The notes beneath the pieces are model-generated. The model saw only the letters and a program-made list of their open reading frames with translations, did no database searches and was not told the DNA's origin. From assembly GCA_905116865.2 (NCBI GenBank), contig CAJHNH020007935.1, forward strand, positions 67,001 to 131,000: a stretch of 64,000 bases of DNA, read 5' to 3'. A program made the translations under genes and the position numbers. Positions 11,315-51,427 of the stretch are shown piece by piece. Within the stretch, counting starts at the first letter, position 1, and each line of letters opens with the position of its first letter. This stretch comes from Candidula unifasciata. Taxonomy: Eukaryota; Mollusca; Gastropoda; Stylommatophora; Geomitridae.

Positions 11315-12252
11315 AGTTGGTATCCACGCCCCTTTCAGGAAGTATGAACGCAGTTTTCAGACAACAGGATTCGTGCACTAAATAAAGCTGACGAATGAAA
11401 TAGCGTAGTTATCACGTGATAACGGATATTGGTCGGTTTCTCCAGAAGTCCATCAAGTGTACGACTTGAGAATACTTGCTGAGAATGTAGTGGAGCTAAC
11501 CTTTGAGTCACTGAGTCACACAGTTGTTGTCTACAGCTCTCACTCTGGCTAGTGGTTGACTTGATTTCTGTCATGGTGTTTATGCGTGTCTTGTTATTTG
11601 GACTGACCATGCTGTTTCGAAAATGTAAGTAGCTAGATCGTGGCATGCAGACTGATTATCTTACATAAGCGTTGTAGCAGTGTCAAATAAATTGAATCAT
11701 GAAACAGTGTGATATACCTTTTAAAAAAAAATCATATACTTGTTTTTAGGATACATAGTCACCTTCTGGGTTTCAAGTTCCATAGGAGTGGGGGGGGGGG
11801 GGGGGAGGTTAAAGGGCTCTTTAGGATAGACCAACTGCGTCATAAGAAATATGTCATAGGAGACTACTAACAAGAGGTTTGTTGAAATTGAATGTGCTAG
11901 GTCGAAATGCACAACAGTCACAGTCTAACTGTATGAGTATTTGGTTGCCACATGTCATTTGCCTTATGCATTATTGCGCGTGCATCCATTGGTTTGTTGG
12001 GACTGCTGCTTCATTGCAAAGATAAACTGCAGTTCTAGGGTAATACTGTTGATGTTAGCAACTCTTGCGGTTGTCATATGCACGATATGCGTGTGCAAGC
12101 TGTTCTATTTTGAAAGAAGTGTTGTCTGTTTACTTTTCACAAGGAGCAACGATAGGCACTTTGTATTGTTCTCCATCGCACAGGAACGGAGCAATTATCT
12201 ATTTGCTGGTAAGTTGTAACCGCGACTGATAGCCATGATCGTAAAAGACTTC

Positions 12253-15200
12253 ATCTTCTTCTTGTGTTCGCTTTCTGATTTACACCAACAGACAAGTTCT
12301 TGTGATAAAATTGACTGTTTTTAGAAGTTCCCTTTTAGTTCCATACTGCTTTGAGTGTAGTGTTGACTCAGTGAGCCAGTATTCCCTTTTTAATGGGTTG
12401 AAATGTTCTGTAGTTTGCACAAACAGCCCACAAGGGCACAATGGTGAACTACATAGACGAAGCCTGTGCATATGCTGGTTAAGTTTGTTACGTCCTGAGG
12501 CGTAGATTAATGACATGCCCATTCCGGTAAAATAAGTGGTAGTTATCTCTGACCAGATTGTTCATTTCTGATAGACTGACTGGACGGCCCCCTTCTTCGC
12601 ATAATACGTTACTGCATTCTCTTCCTGTTTACATCCTGCTCCTTTCTTAGCAAGTTTATCTGCAGTTTCGTTTCCTGATATACCACAGTGGGATGGCACC
12701 CACTTGAGTACAGTCCTTTACACAGATGGACCAGTAACCAGTGCGGTTAAAAATGGGGGGTGCTGGAGTCTTTATTACATAGCCAGGCAACTACCGCCAC
12801 ACACAGTGGATACCCACTGGTAAATTCTGTCCTGCAAGACTGTCCCTTGTATGGCCCATTAAGAAGGGAATACTGACCCAGTGAGTCACCACTGCACACA
12901 AAGTTGTATGGGACTAAAAAGGAACTCATAAAAACACTCAAGTTTATCACAAGAACCTGTAGTCGGTGTAAATCAGAAAGCGAACACAAGAAGAAGAAGA
13001 AGCAGAAGAAGTACAGTACACTTTTAGGCAGCCACCTTGCCAAGATCAGATCTTAGGTGAGGGAGTTTGCCACTTTTGAGGGCTTGAAGCACCGATAGCG
13101 CATCTGTGAAGATGACTGCTTGGTGGCAGTCAGAGCTGGTGTTGTGTAACATTTCGGCAACCTGCTCTAGTTCTAGGATCTCTGCCGTATCGTTGGAAAA
13201 GAATTTACCAGTGGTATCTACTGTGTGTGGTGATGATTGTCAGGGTATGTGATAAGGAAACCAGCACTCCCATTTTTAATCGCAATGGTTGCTGATCCAT
13301 CTGTGTATCCACGACTGTTTGGGATAGTTTTCTTGAATCATGCTAAGAGCAGCTGTTCGTTTTTGAAGGTCACTGGACTCATCTCCAGCTGTGAGTCCAC
13401 TGACTGAAGCCGTTATCTGTATTGTGTCGCTGACTTTCTCCTAAGGTACAAGGAATAGGATAGGTTTTTGCGGTGTTGTTCTCATGGGTAGATCTGCTTG
13501 ATACTGTCTTCTAGCCCCCCCCCCCCCGCCCCCGATGGATAAAGCTGTTACGTTTGCGACGCCCTAATGCCAGATCATCTAATCTTGCATTCACTGGATG
13601 TGACTGCATACTATTAAACGTCTCCATCTGGATCTTAGTTTTAGTGGCTCTTCTAGAGGACAATGTCTGCATCGCAGTTATTTTTTGCGTATCCAGGATC
13701 GGTGCGGTTTTCAAGGATCCTGTGATGGGTCTAATGGCTAGGTTTTGCACTCTGTCTAACGATTGTAGATGGGACTAATCAGTTGCTGACCAAGCTGTTG
13801 CACCAAACTCCAAGTGGGGTCTTATCGCTCCATTATAAACTTTATTTAGGGTTTTTACATTCGCTCCTCAACTTGTACCTGCCAGTTTTCTAAGTCGCCC
13901 TAGTCATCTCATAGCCTTCTCTTCTACATTTTGTATATGTTTGCTCCATGTGAGCCTTTTATCGAATGTCACTCCAAGATAAGTGGGGTACCTTTCTTCC
14001 TTCAGCAAGGATTTTCCTTTGTGAATACTAGCAGCTTTGTCCTGGGGAAAGAGAAACAAGCGTTGTGGATGTTTTGTCTGTGTTGATCACAACATGCAAT
14101 TTTTCTGCTCATGTCATTAAGAGATCTGTTGCTCGCTGAATTCTTAGATTTGCTACTGTGGTGTGTTCATCAGTACACCAGAGTGCCAGATCATCTGCAT
14201 ACAGGGCAGCTTTTACTTCTGTAGAGAGGTCTTTCACCAGGTCATTGACATAAACAAGAAAGAGAGTTGGAGAGATAACTCCTCCCTGTGGTACTCGTTG
14301 ATGAAGCAACACTTTTCTGCTCTGCAGGCCATCCTGTTGTTTAAGAAGGATTGAATCCATCTTAGCATGTTTCCTTGGATTCCATTTCTCTTTAGTTTTG
14401 CTATGAGACCATCTTTCCACACTTTGTCAAAAGCTTGTTCGAAGTCAACCCACACACCTAAGACATTTTTCTTCTCTTGGAAGGCATCCTCTACAGCTTG
14501 TGACAGGTAGGTGACTTGGTCTTCTATGCTGTAACATTCTCTAAACCCAGCTTGCTCTGACACCAAGATCTGCTCAGATTTTAAGTGCCGTTTCAGTCTT
14601 AAATTTACAATTCTCTTCATTGTCTTTCCTACACAGCTTGTGAGACTAATAAGTAGATAACTTGAAGCCTAGGTCTTAATTTTTTTCCTTTTTTTTTCAA
14701 GTCTGGGTATTGTAATGGCTTCTCTCCATGCTTGAGGCACCAAACCTTTCTCCCAACTGATGTTGAAAATTTCCAACAGCTTTACTTTAGCAGCTGAGCA
14801 CAGACTGATCATCATTTCATTGCTGATTTCAACTGGGCCTGCAGACTTTTTTAACTTCAGCCTGGAAATAACATTTTGGAATTCACCCATGGTGAAGGGC
14901 TCCATCACAGAGACAGGAGTATCTGCTAGTCTCTTATTTGTTTGTATTTCTGTCCTTATTTCTATCTGGTGGTCCTTATTAAGGGTCAGGTTGCTTTCAA
15001 CACTTAATGTTCTGGCAAATAAATCTGCAACTTGTTTTCCTCTGAAGATTATGTCACCTTTACTCAGTGTGTGATTGTCTAGGAGAGAAGCTCTTTTCAT
15101 TGAGCGATTTAGCTAATCTCCAGAGTTTCTTGCCATCGTTCACAAGGTTTAGAACTGCTGTTTTATTTCTCCAGCTTGTCTGTTTTTCTTCAAGTTTAGT

Positions 15201-15374
15201 TCTCTGGAACACTGCTACAGCCTTTTTCCATCTGGCGTGGTTGTCAGGTAAAGGGTGGGATTCTGCATCCTTTCTCGCCCGATTCATTGTTTCCTGACAT
15301 TCCTGGAGTGTGCTGGACCAAAAAGGTTTGTAGTTGTGTCGACAACCTTTGGGGATTGCGATCGTAAGAGACAA
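12253..15374 (-). mobile_element. Non-LTR retrotransposon (Jockey/I-group-like, with RNase H), decayed, 5' truncated
   Basis: Minus-strand pieces, 5' to 3': a linker with KGCRHNYKPFW (15374-15060); the start of reverse transcriptase with LKLKKSAGPVEISNEM (15100-14669); fingers and palm with ILVSEQAGFRECYSIEDQ and VWVDFEQAFDKVWKDG (14620-14234); the catalytic block VPQGGVISPTLF with ALYADDLALW (14420-14109); RNase H with VLKWVPSHCGISGNETADKL (about 12715-12560); and a C-terminal CPCG...TTEH motif (12522-12280). The 3' end is GCGAACACAAGAAGAAG, a (GAA)n tail at about 12253. Frame changes between pieces make it non-functional. The endonuclease domain is absent. An oppositely oriented fragment interrupts RNase H at 12720-13018. 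Clade assignment is tentative. Confidence 0.85.
12720..13018 (+). mobile_element. Internally deleted LINE 3' fragment nested in the LINE above
   Basis: Plus-strand copy of the same LINE family: an RNase H start (TDGPVTSAVKNGGCWSLYY) runs directly into the 3' end (GTAAATCAGAAAGCGAACAC plus GAAGAAGAAG), so the middle is missing. Flanked by AGTACAGT at both sides (about 12708 and 13011), a probable short TSD. Confidence 0.65.
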
Positions 15375-16961
15375 AGACGGAGGTTTATCGGCGACTGGGT
15401 CGCCAACTGGCTGGCTGGTAGACGACTTCGTCGCCGGTAGGGACAGTATTTGGATCTGTTTCCTGTCATCGCATCAACACTGCAAGAACCCTTTTCAGCT
15501 ACTTGGTGGCGTGCAATGCTAAGCTATTTAAATGGCGTACATACCCTAGTCCCAATTATAACCTAAAGTTCCCCCCTTCGGGAATGCTGGTGAAAGGTGA
15601 CGATTGTTGTTGTTGTTGTTGAGCAAAACACCTACCTACCTAAAGATGAAGGTTTGATGTGGTCTGGCAACACCATTTTGTTAAGGAAAACAACTGAGAT
15701 ACAAAATATAGCAAAGCATGAACAGGTCTTGAAACTGAAAAAAAAAAAAAAAAACGTTAAACCAAAATTAAACACAGCCATTCTCCCAAAAAGCTTGAGT
15801 CACTGACTTAACTTTCGTCTACCTTGACAAATCTCCAGACAGTGCATCTGTTAGTAAAAAAAAAAAAAGTGCTAGATTCTGGTTTATGATGCTGGACTCA
15901 TATTTTATAGACCAATCGGCACTCGATGCGGTCAGTATAAAGCCCATCCCAATTATTTCCAGTAACTTTTTTTTTTTTTTTTTTGATGATGAGAACTAAC
16001 ATCATTTTAAAAATTCACATTAGGTACAGGTTCGACCCCACACTATTCGGGACGGTAGGCTAAAGACTAGCCCAGGATTTCCCATACTTTCTTGGCTCAC
16101 CGTCCCTTTTTCAGTTTATAAATAAAATAGCACAAACGTTAATGTTTTTTTTAAAAATCTGTATTTAATTTAGTATAAGTGGCGCGGTGATTTCTGTCAC
16201 AGGCGTGAGGTAAAGTTAAGTCAAACGTGGTGTGTATAAGGAGATACTCCGTACGTCACTCGGGCGCCAGTCCTGCACTGTTCTGGTTTTACGGAACCTC
16301 ACGCAAGACTCCTGCAGCACGTCCTCGTCGTGCGCCTCTGATAATGTCTCAAATTAGCATTAACAGAGCTGTCAGGGGATCTCGGAGTTGGCAGCCCCCA
16401 GAGATGTAGTGTCCTTGTGGCTCTCATCAGCCTGCCCCCAAACGCATGGTTGAAAAAGCTTATCAAAATTCATTAGGAAATGAGTAAAGTGCTTGCCAAA
16501 CGTACAACTAAAATGACAACCCTCGGTTAAAAGTTTGTGGGGGGGGGGGTGGGGGGGGGGAGAGAACATTGTGTTGCTGAGACTCAACCCTTGACCTAGA
16601 GATTTATCCGCAGCACAGACGAGTAACATCTTCTGTGGGTGGCGTCTCGCAGCAAGATTCTACCTATGTACATCCTCTGTCAACGCTCAGTGTCGTCGCC
16701 ACCGCGACAGCAACCACCCACCGGCTGGTTAAGCCTAAATGTCCGACAAAAATAGATCCTACAGCACACAAGAAAGCTCAAAATCTGACCATCACAAATC
16801 GTATTGATTGGGAAAAAGTCAAAATGTCCACATCCCGAGATCCCACTCGCCCGAGTGTTGGGACCAAACAGATAAAGACATGCCTGACTCAGGATTCTCC
16901 ACCACACAAATAAGGTGACATCTCGACCCACACAAAATAATGGCCACAGTCATCCTAGAAA
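15375..16961. other. Unassigned region with poly-A/poly-T runs
   Basis: No gene supported. Around 15340-15440 there is a CG-rich stretch with GTCGCC motifs that weakly recalls 27255-27310 and the foldback cores. Around 15905-15960 a short piece (AGACCAATCGGCACTCGATG) recalls a SINE family B end. Homopolymer runs occur at 15740-15754, 15855-15868 and 15967-15984, with a poly-G tract at 16541-16560. Confidence 0.35.
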
Positions 16962-17141
16962 TAGGCCTGACGTCTTCCCTCGAAGTCGGAGTACATCTGC
17001 CCGTGAGGCAGGGAACGGCAAAAGCCAGTAAAACGGTTGTACACGCAAAACTCAGGTCCAGGTAAAAGCCAAAAGTTCAAACGGACGATTAACCGGGACC
17101 TTCCACCGGAATTCACTACCGGTGAATGAAGAAGAAGAAGA
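16962..17141 (+). mobile_element. Family E GAA-tailed SINE-like repeat, partial copy
   Basis: Reads CTGACGTCTTCCCTCGAAGT, CGGAGTACATCTGCC, then TTCCACCGGAATTCACTACC and GGTGAATGAAGAAGAAGAAG, the diagnostic 3' half of the family. Confidence 0.75.
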
Positions 17142-17237
17142 ATTTAGTATGGTTTCATTTATTTATTTATTTATTTATTGCATGCCTTAAAATACATCGT
17201 TTACATAAAGATAGATATAAAATGGAAAGATATATAT

Positions 17238-17240
17238 GTT

Positions 17241-17325
<85 letters not shown>
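17238..17325. repeat. (GT)n(TA)n microsatellite
   Basis: GT tract at 17238-17254, then TA tract to 17325. Confidence 0.95.
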
Positions 17326-17328
<3 letters not shown>

Positions 17329-18350
17329 GTTCCAATGCAGTAGGTTGCCGGCTTACCGCTAATGCTCCGAAAAGTTATCTGTTTTTAGCCAGCTTGTGCT
17401 TATGCAAATTCTCCTTGTCTGGACCGGGAGTACAACATTTCCGTCACCCCGCTACTTTGTTGAGTGCTTAATGCAACACTGTATTATTTTATGTTTTGCC
17501 CGCGACGGCTGTGTGATGGGCCCTGAAAATGGCGAATACGTTCGGAACGGCTTGTACTTACACAGTACTCATATAAATGAACTTTACTCACAAAAAGGCT
17601 TTCGTAATTTGACTGCTTGTGTTAACAGCGAACTACATTTGTAGTTTGGAGCATTTAGTGTTGGCACAACTAACGACGACCTTATGCATTTACTTTGCGT
17701 GTGCATGCTTCACGATATTTGATGGAACTGACATGTTTTTTTAACTGCGGGAGTTTTCAAATGTGACTGCGAGGACCATTTTGTGTGATTTCACGGGCAC
17801 AGGAACGGAGCAGTTATGGGACCCAAAAAAAAAAAAAAAAAAAAAAAAATAAAAGAGATACATAAAGAAAGAAAGAGCGTGAGGGGGAGAAAGGCAGACA
17901 TAAATGCAGCAGACCAATAGATGAAGGTATGGACGGAACACACAGGCAGACACAAAGACCAACTGAGAGCAGGAAATATTTTGTATTTCAAGCCAACTAT
18001 TGGACACAACGATATAACGCCTGATTGTCAATGCCAGGTAGGCGTAGCGAAGTTATGGCATGTCCCACCTGGCAGGTGTGCACTGGATTGCCTTGTTCTA
18101 TGTAGTAGGGTAGGCAGGGGAAACGTTTGGTATACGTGTACAGGAATACTTGCATGCAGGAATGAAAAGATATAGATAGATAAGACAAACACACATATAT
18201 AGTCAAATAGACAGGTTTATTAATATATGCAATTATACATCGATAATACGAGAGAGACTGTTATAAAACAAGCGAGAAAGACAATGACGAGAGAGAGAAA
18301 GAGAGAGATCTGAAGTGAGTGAGTGTGAGAGAGGGAGTGAGAGATAGATA
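17326..18350. other. Region upstream of COX, no features recognised
   Basis: Apart from a poly-A run (17825-17850) I see no repeat family, exon or TATA box that can be placed with confidence. The COX promoter may lie here or within the adjacent microsatellite. Confidence 0.3.
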
Positions 18351-18354
18351 GATA

Positions 18355-18715
<361 letters not shown>

Positions 18716-18772
18716 TTAAAAAACTGCTCACGACAATCCCACAGAAAAGTCTCATGCTTGCGGTAGAAAGCA

Positions 18773-45873
<27,101 letters not shown>

Positions 45874-46063
45874 TAATGGCCAGATTTTGCGTAATATGTT
45901 TAGCTAATATAGACAGATTAGAGATGCCATATTGTAGACGGTAAAACCTACTTTTGATAAAAACCAAAAGACTAGACAGAAAGACGAAGCAGGCAGGAAG
46001 GGGGTAAATGAGAGAAATATAAGTTTATTATACTGCATGAAATACTGAAAAAACGTGAAAAAC

Positions 46064-47062
46064 CAGTGTTTGAATGTGTAAATTGATACCGCTATAACAG
46101 TGTGTGAATGTATATTGATACCACTAAAACAGTGTGTGAATGTATATTGATACCACTAAAACAAGGTGTGCATGTATATAGATACCACTATAACAGTGTG
46201 TGCATGTATATTGATACCACTAAAACAGTGTGTGCATGTAAATTGATACTACTAAAACAGTGTGTGAATTTATATTAATAAAACTAAAACAGTGTGTGAA
46301 TGCATACTGATACCACTAAAACAGTGTGTGAATTTATACTAATACCACTAAAACAGTGTGAATTTATATTGATACCACCAAAACAGTGTGTGATTGTATA
46401 TAGATACCACTTAATCTGTGTGTCGGCTCTGTGGCTAAGTCGATGCGAACGCTTCGCTTCGTAATGCCGGGATGCCAGGTTCGATCCCAGCTGCGGGCAA
46501 TGCGCCTTGCGTTGGTTTCGACAGTGGTATCAAGAAAGCCGACCGTCCAGGAAGCAATGGCAAACTACTGGACGTAAATTGCCTAGAGAAACCACACAAC
46601 AGCCAGGGGCTGTTAGGGTTGGTTCTGTGACGTCCTGTAAAGGATACGCAACTAACTTTTAAAACTTTTAATCTGTGTGTGAATTTATACTGATACCACT
46701 AAAACTGTGTGAATGTATATTGAAACCACTAAAACAATGTGTGCATTTATATTGATACTACTAAAACAGTTTGTGCATGTATATTGGTACCACTAAAACA
46801 GTGTGTGAATTTAAATTGATAAAACTAAAACAGTGTGTGAATGCATACTGATACCACTAAAACAGTGTGTGAATTTATATTGATACCACTAAAACAGTGT
46901 GAATTTATATTGATACCATAAAACAGTATGTGAATTTATATTTATACCACTAAAACAGTGTGTGATTGTATATAGATACCACTTAATCTGTGTGTGAATT
47001 TATACTGATGCCACTAAAACTGTGTGAATGTATATTGAAACCACTATAACAGTGTGGATGTA
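46064..47062 (+). repeat. 32-bp minisatellite after the COX stop codon (probable 3' UTR or flank)
   Basis: Unit GTGTGTGAATGTATATTGAT, ACCACTAAAACA, about 23 diverged copies in two blocks separated by a SINE. Possible poly(A) signals AATAAA occur at 46277-46282 (inside the array) and 47077-47082 (after it), so the array may be partly or wholly transcribed. Confidence 0.93.
46424..46667 (+). mobile_element. SINE family A inside the 32-bp minisatellite, 13-bp TSD
   Basis: CGGCTCTGTGGCTAAGTCGA to GATACGCAACTAACTTTT. Flanked by TTAATCTGTGTGT at 46411-46423 and 46668-46680. The best-defined full-length copy of the family, 244 bp. Confidence 0.95.
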
Positions 47063-47275
47063 AACTGATGCCAAAGAATAAATGAATGAAACAAGAATTG
47101 ATACCATAGCACTTGGAAAATTCTCACACATGCTCAGTCTCCTTCCTCAGTAGCCACCAGAGTTCCCACAACGATGGTGCCAACTGTAATCTGATATAAA
47201 ATTGTGCTTGCATTTTTTTTCTCTTCCAGGAAGACAGAAAATCGTCCAAACCCTCAGCTCACTCCCACCATATAT

Positions 47276-47567
47276 CCTTCTTCTTCTCGTACACCAGCTG
47301 TAAACTCTGGCGGAAAGTTCTGTTTGTTCATCTACTTCTGGACTGCAGTGCTGTTCCAGAACCTGTGTTTTGCATGTGCATCCGTTTTACAGATCTGACT
47401 TATTTGTATGTAGACTGCTGGTTCCTTGCCTCTCAGGCAGATGCACTCTGACTTTAAAGGAAGCTCCCAGTTAGTCGACTTATACGACATGCTTTTTGGG
47501 TAGACAGTGGATCTGTTCTTGTTTTCCCTATAACAGGGCCCCAGAACCCACACAGGGATCTCCATAT
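47276..47567 (-). mobile_element. Family E GAA-tailed SINE, antisense
   Basis: CCTTCTTCTTCTCGTACACC, AGCTGTAAACTCTGGCGGAA, GATGCACTCTGACTTTAAAG, GTCGACTTATACGACATGCT, AGAACCCACACAGGGATC. Confidence 0.9.
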
Positions 47568-50500
47568 TGAATGCTCGTTCTGTTCTGCTCTACTGCTCAC
47601 TTGATCCCAGAGAACCTTCACCATGTCCGCCATATAGTAAAATAGCTCATGGCCCAAAATTGGCGTAAGGGAGCTATTTAACATCACCCTGAGAAAACCG
47701 GTTTTCTGACTTTTACGGGTTTTTAATGGCCTGACATGTTTCGACAGTGGTCAGTATGTCTATATAACAGTTTTAATACTGGTTGCAGCTGCACAGTGTG
47801 TAGATGTGGTGGTAGGTGTGATTATATTTAGACACCCCAAACAAAATTTAATATATTATTTGGATTTAAAACAATGGACTTTTTGGTCACTATAATGTCA
47901 TAATATAACATATGTCAATAAGTTCTCTGTGGCTGTATCAACAAAACCCCACTTATCTAGGTTAAAGGAAAGGAAAACATTTATTTTTTTGCTCCAGATT
48001 TCTTCTGCTTCTTCTCTTTATCTAGTTTCTTAGGGCAAAGTTTCAGCGAATTATAACAATTTGTTTATTTTTAACGAAAGACTAAAAAGGCCATTTTATG
48101 GGGTAAAATTATATGGGACGAACGGGTTAGCTATGAATATAAATTCCTATTAAAAGTATTTGTTAATATATTTTTAATTATTTCAAAATTATTATTACAG
48201 TAAAACCTCATTAACATGAACTCACACAAGAACTAATTCTACATAAACATAATTTTGGTCCCAGTAAGGATATATTATGCATTATTAGGATGTATTATTA
48301 ACATTATCAGTCAGCTGGTGCTACAGAACCAGAAGTTCAACAATTGATTTATGACAATTCCCGCCCAAGTGATGGGATTATGTATACAGAGGCAAACGAA
48401 GCGCATGGGTGTTCTAACCAAACCGAATGGACGTCACTGTTGTACCCTTGTATAACCCCTGTGTTGACTGTGGGTATACAGAGCACTTATTTATTTTAGT
48501 CCATATAATATTTACGTTTCTGCACTGATACTTCTTAGTATCTGAAAAACCAACCAAGTATGTAGGGCAAGGGTGCCTACGCTGATATGCCGCTGTATCT
48601 CTCCTTCAATGGATGTGGTGCTAATATTTGCAGTCCACTATAATTTAACACCTGGTCACAGTGGGCTCAACACCAGCAAATACTGTTGTGATTATCTCGA
48701 AGAGTCAACAATACGACTTGTGACAGGGCACTTTAATGTCATTCACAGAAGAACATGTCACAAGATGATGATGATTAATATATGCATGCTAATAAGTCTC
48801 TGTTATCTGCACTGACGATCTTAAAAATTGCAACCTTCACTAAATGGACTCCTGCCATCAGAAACTAAAACAGACATCAAACTGTCTCCCGCAGACTGCG
48901 GTAAAGCACAAACCTCACTAAGAGGAATGTTACTATAATATCCTCATAAAGAGAAACAGATAACTTGGCTTGTCTGCTAACCCGCAGAAACCTACGTCCG
49001 ACTTGGATGCTAGCAAATTCTCAACTAACTCCCAACTGACTGTACCTTTGAATTCTATCCCCAGATTTCAGTTAAGTTTTATAATTACATCCACCTGTTC
49101 TAACAAGGTGATGCCATTTCAGGTACACACAAATTCATTCTCATAGTTTATGTTCTAATAACTTATGTTCTCATTACCCCAATATAATTAACTCTGGACT
49201 AGTTGACCAGAGCCTATTGTCCCAGATAACACCCACACACTCTCCTCTCAGATAAATCTATGTGTACTTAGAAATTAATTACCCCTTGTCACACCCATCG
49301 CTGGTTCTCAGCTAGAAACTAATCTGGACCCAGTAAAAACATCACATAGCCTGGGTAACTAAGGATTTGTGGCCGTGCAACTTCTACCACTCGCCTCCCT
49401 GCTAATTTAAATTTTAATCACCCGCTAAACAGGGCTGCAACAGTCGCTTAGTACAACAAAGCCTTGCATATGATATCACAAGGTCTAGTTTGAGAATAGA
49501 GGTGGAGGCAGTCACTGCTGCCTTGAGAATCAGCTGTACACGCATGCCGTGATTGTGACTCACAGACCATGCTGAAAAAGGTAGAGACAGGCATGCTCCA
49601 TGCAGAGTAGCAAGCATCCCAGGTAGTTAGCGTCCTTTGGATATTTTCTCCATATAATACTGGTGTGTTAGGAAATGAGCAGGCAGATAGACAGGCCGGC
49701 TCTGCACCACTTGGTGGTGAATTGATGAATGACAAGCTAGATACTGTGAGCATGTGAACAGCCCGGAGACACAAACAGATCATTATGGTCTGAGGAGAAT
49801 GACGCTGCGTGGAGTTACTGGGAATTCTGGCTGACGCTCAACACTCAGGGAAAGGGCGAGACGGATATACAATTAGACAGTTACTGGTGCCATCGGAATT
49901 GCAACTCTTCGTTTGCTGCTGAAGATGGGGATGGACAGCTTATGGTGGTGTCCCGAGTGCTGTGATGTTGATTCTTAATTCAACATTCATTATTAGTATT
50001 ATCAGTTCATTAGTATTATCAGTTCATAGTGACCACAAATTTCTTTTAACACAAGCTCAATTTTCAGTCCCTGTTAATGAGGTTTTACTGTGTGTTTATT
50101 TGCCACTCAACACACTTTTATTATTATTATGCTATTAAAATAAGATTAGGCTCAAGCTCCTTATTTGTTTATAAAATGTATAAGATGGGGGTTAGAGGGT
50201 TACACCCAGCAACACACAATTTTTGCTTCGTAGAGGTGTGCCTGAAGCAGTGTGAGAATATATGCTGGCTGTTAAAATGCAACTGAAATGTTCAGTGTAA
50301 ATCAACAATAGAAACACTGTGTGCATGTTATGTGGAGTGTAAAAACATTTGTGAAAGTGTTCAAGTATTTACAATCAATAGGTCACTGAAGTCAATCGAG
50401 AATGTCAGCTGTTAAGGCATTTTTTAAACAAAAAATGCTTACTATAAATAAAATTCAGTATTTAAACTTAAAAAAAAAAGCCTTCCATGTGTTATATTAG

Positions 50501-51300
50501 TATCATCTTTTTTTTTTGCTTATTTGCTATGAAGGATTTATAGCTGCAATGTCCATTAAGTTATTTATGTTAGTTTTCTGTAAAACTGTTTTTGTTATAT
50601 TTTTCATGTGTTCACAGTAAAATAAAATGTTAAGTGTCCTGAGAGGGAGACAGATCCCTTGCAGGCACATCTAGAAATGCCAGAATCATCATCTGTAATA
50701 CAGTCAAGGACAAAGGAACAGTTAAAGCCTAAATCATGCTGCTCGTCCTAGTAGGATGGAATGAGATAAATCTTTAAAGGGCGTTAAAAACAAGAGGTAT
50801 ACTGATGATTCTGTTTATCATGGTAGAAAATCTGACTGGAGTTTTTCAGCTAAAAAAAGGTGGAGGCTAAACAATATGGTGCATTTTTTAAATCTACAAC
50901 TTCAAGCATGAGGACAGAGGTGGAGTCAATCACTGCTGCACTATGGACAGCCAAAAATGAAGACTGATACAGAAGCGCAAACTATATTATGATCTGAAAT
51001 ATCCTAGGCCTTAAACAGGTGGCAACAAAATGCCAAACATGAAGAGCTATGACCTCTGCTCCATGTGCAGCCCTAGGCTCAAGAGGAAAGACTGACTAAC
51101 TAACAGCATTTCAGGTTTACACGCAGTTGCTCCGTCTCCCAAAGAAAATATTTAACAGTGTAGATGCTGACTGTTCCGGTTGCACACCATACTTTTTTTC
51201 TAATACGCCCTTCTTGCCAGATCCACAGTTAATTCCAAATTCACACATTCTTACATGTTATTTTACCTCACCTTGTGTCTTCCATTTTTTCATAAATGGT
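47568..51300. other. Intergenic, mostly unassigned, with scattered LINE RNase H remnants
   Basis: Two pieces match the LINE that seeded the 54-bp satellite: AATTCCCGCCCAAGTGATGG near 48357 and GGTCTAGTTTGAGAATAGAG followed by GTGGAGGCAGTCACTGCTGC near 49482-49521. A similar piece is near 50927. No gene supported. Confidence 0.45.
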
Positions 51301-51306
51301 TTTTGC

Positions 51307-51427
51307 AATTTGGGTTTGTGACATTACAGAAATAAATTTAGGTGATAAAACATAAATACTACATACATAATGTAGTATTTTTGTTATATCACCTATATAT
51401 ATTTCTGTAATGTCACAAACCCAAATT
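51307..51427. repeat. Long hairpin: 58-bp arms, 5-nt loop
   Basis: Left arm 51307-51364 starts AATTTGGGTTTGTGACATTA; right arm 51370-51427 is its reverse complement with four mismatches by eye. Loop ACATA. It lies at the start of a degenerate ~60-bp tandem region with TTTCTGTAATGTCAC words (to about 51990). Confidence 0.93.

Noticed and set aside
14109..15374. Functional reverse transcriptase gene
   Set aside because: Conserved RT blocks lie in different frames with stops between; endonuclease missing.
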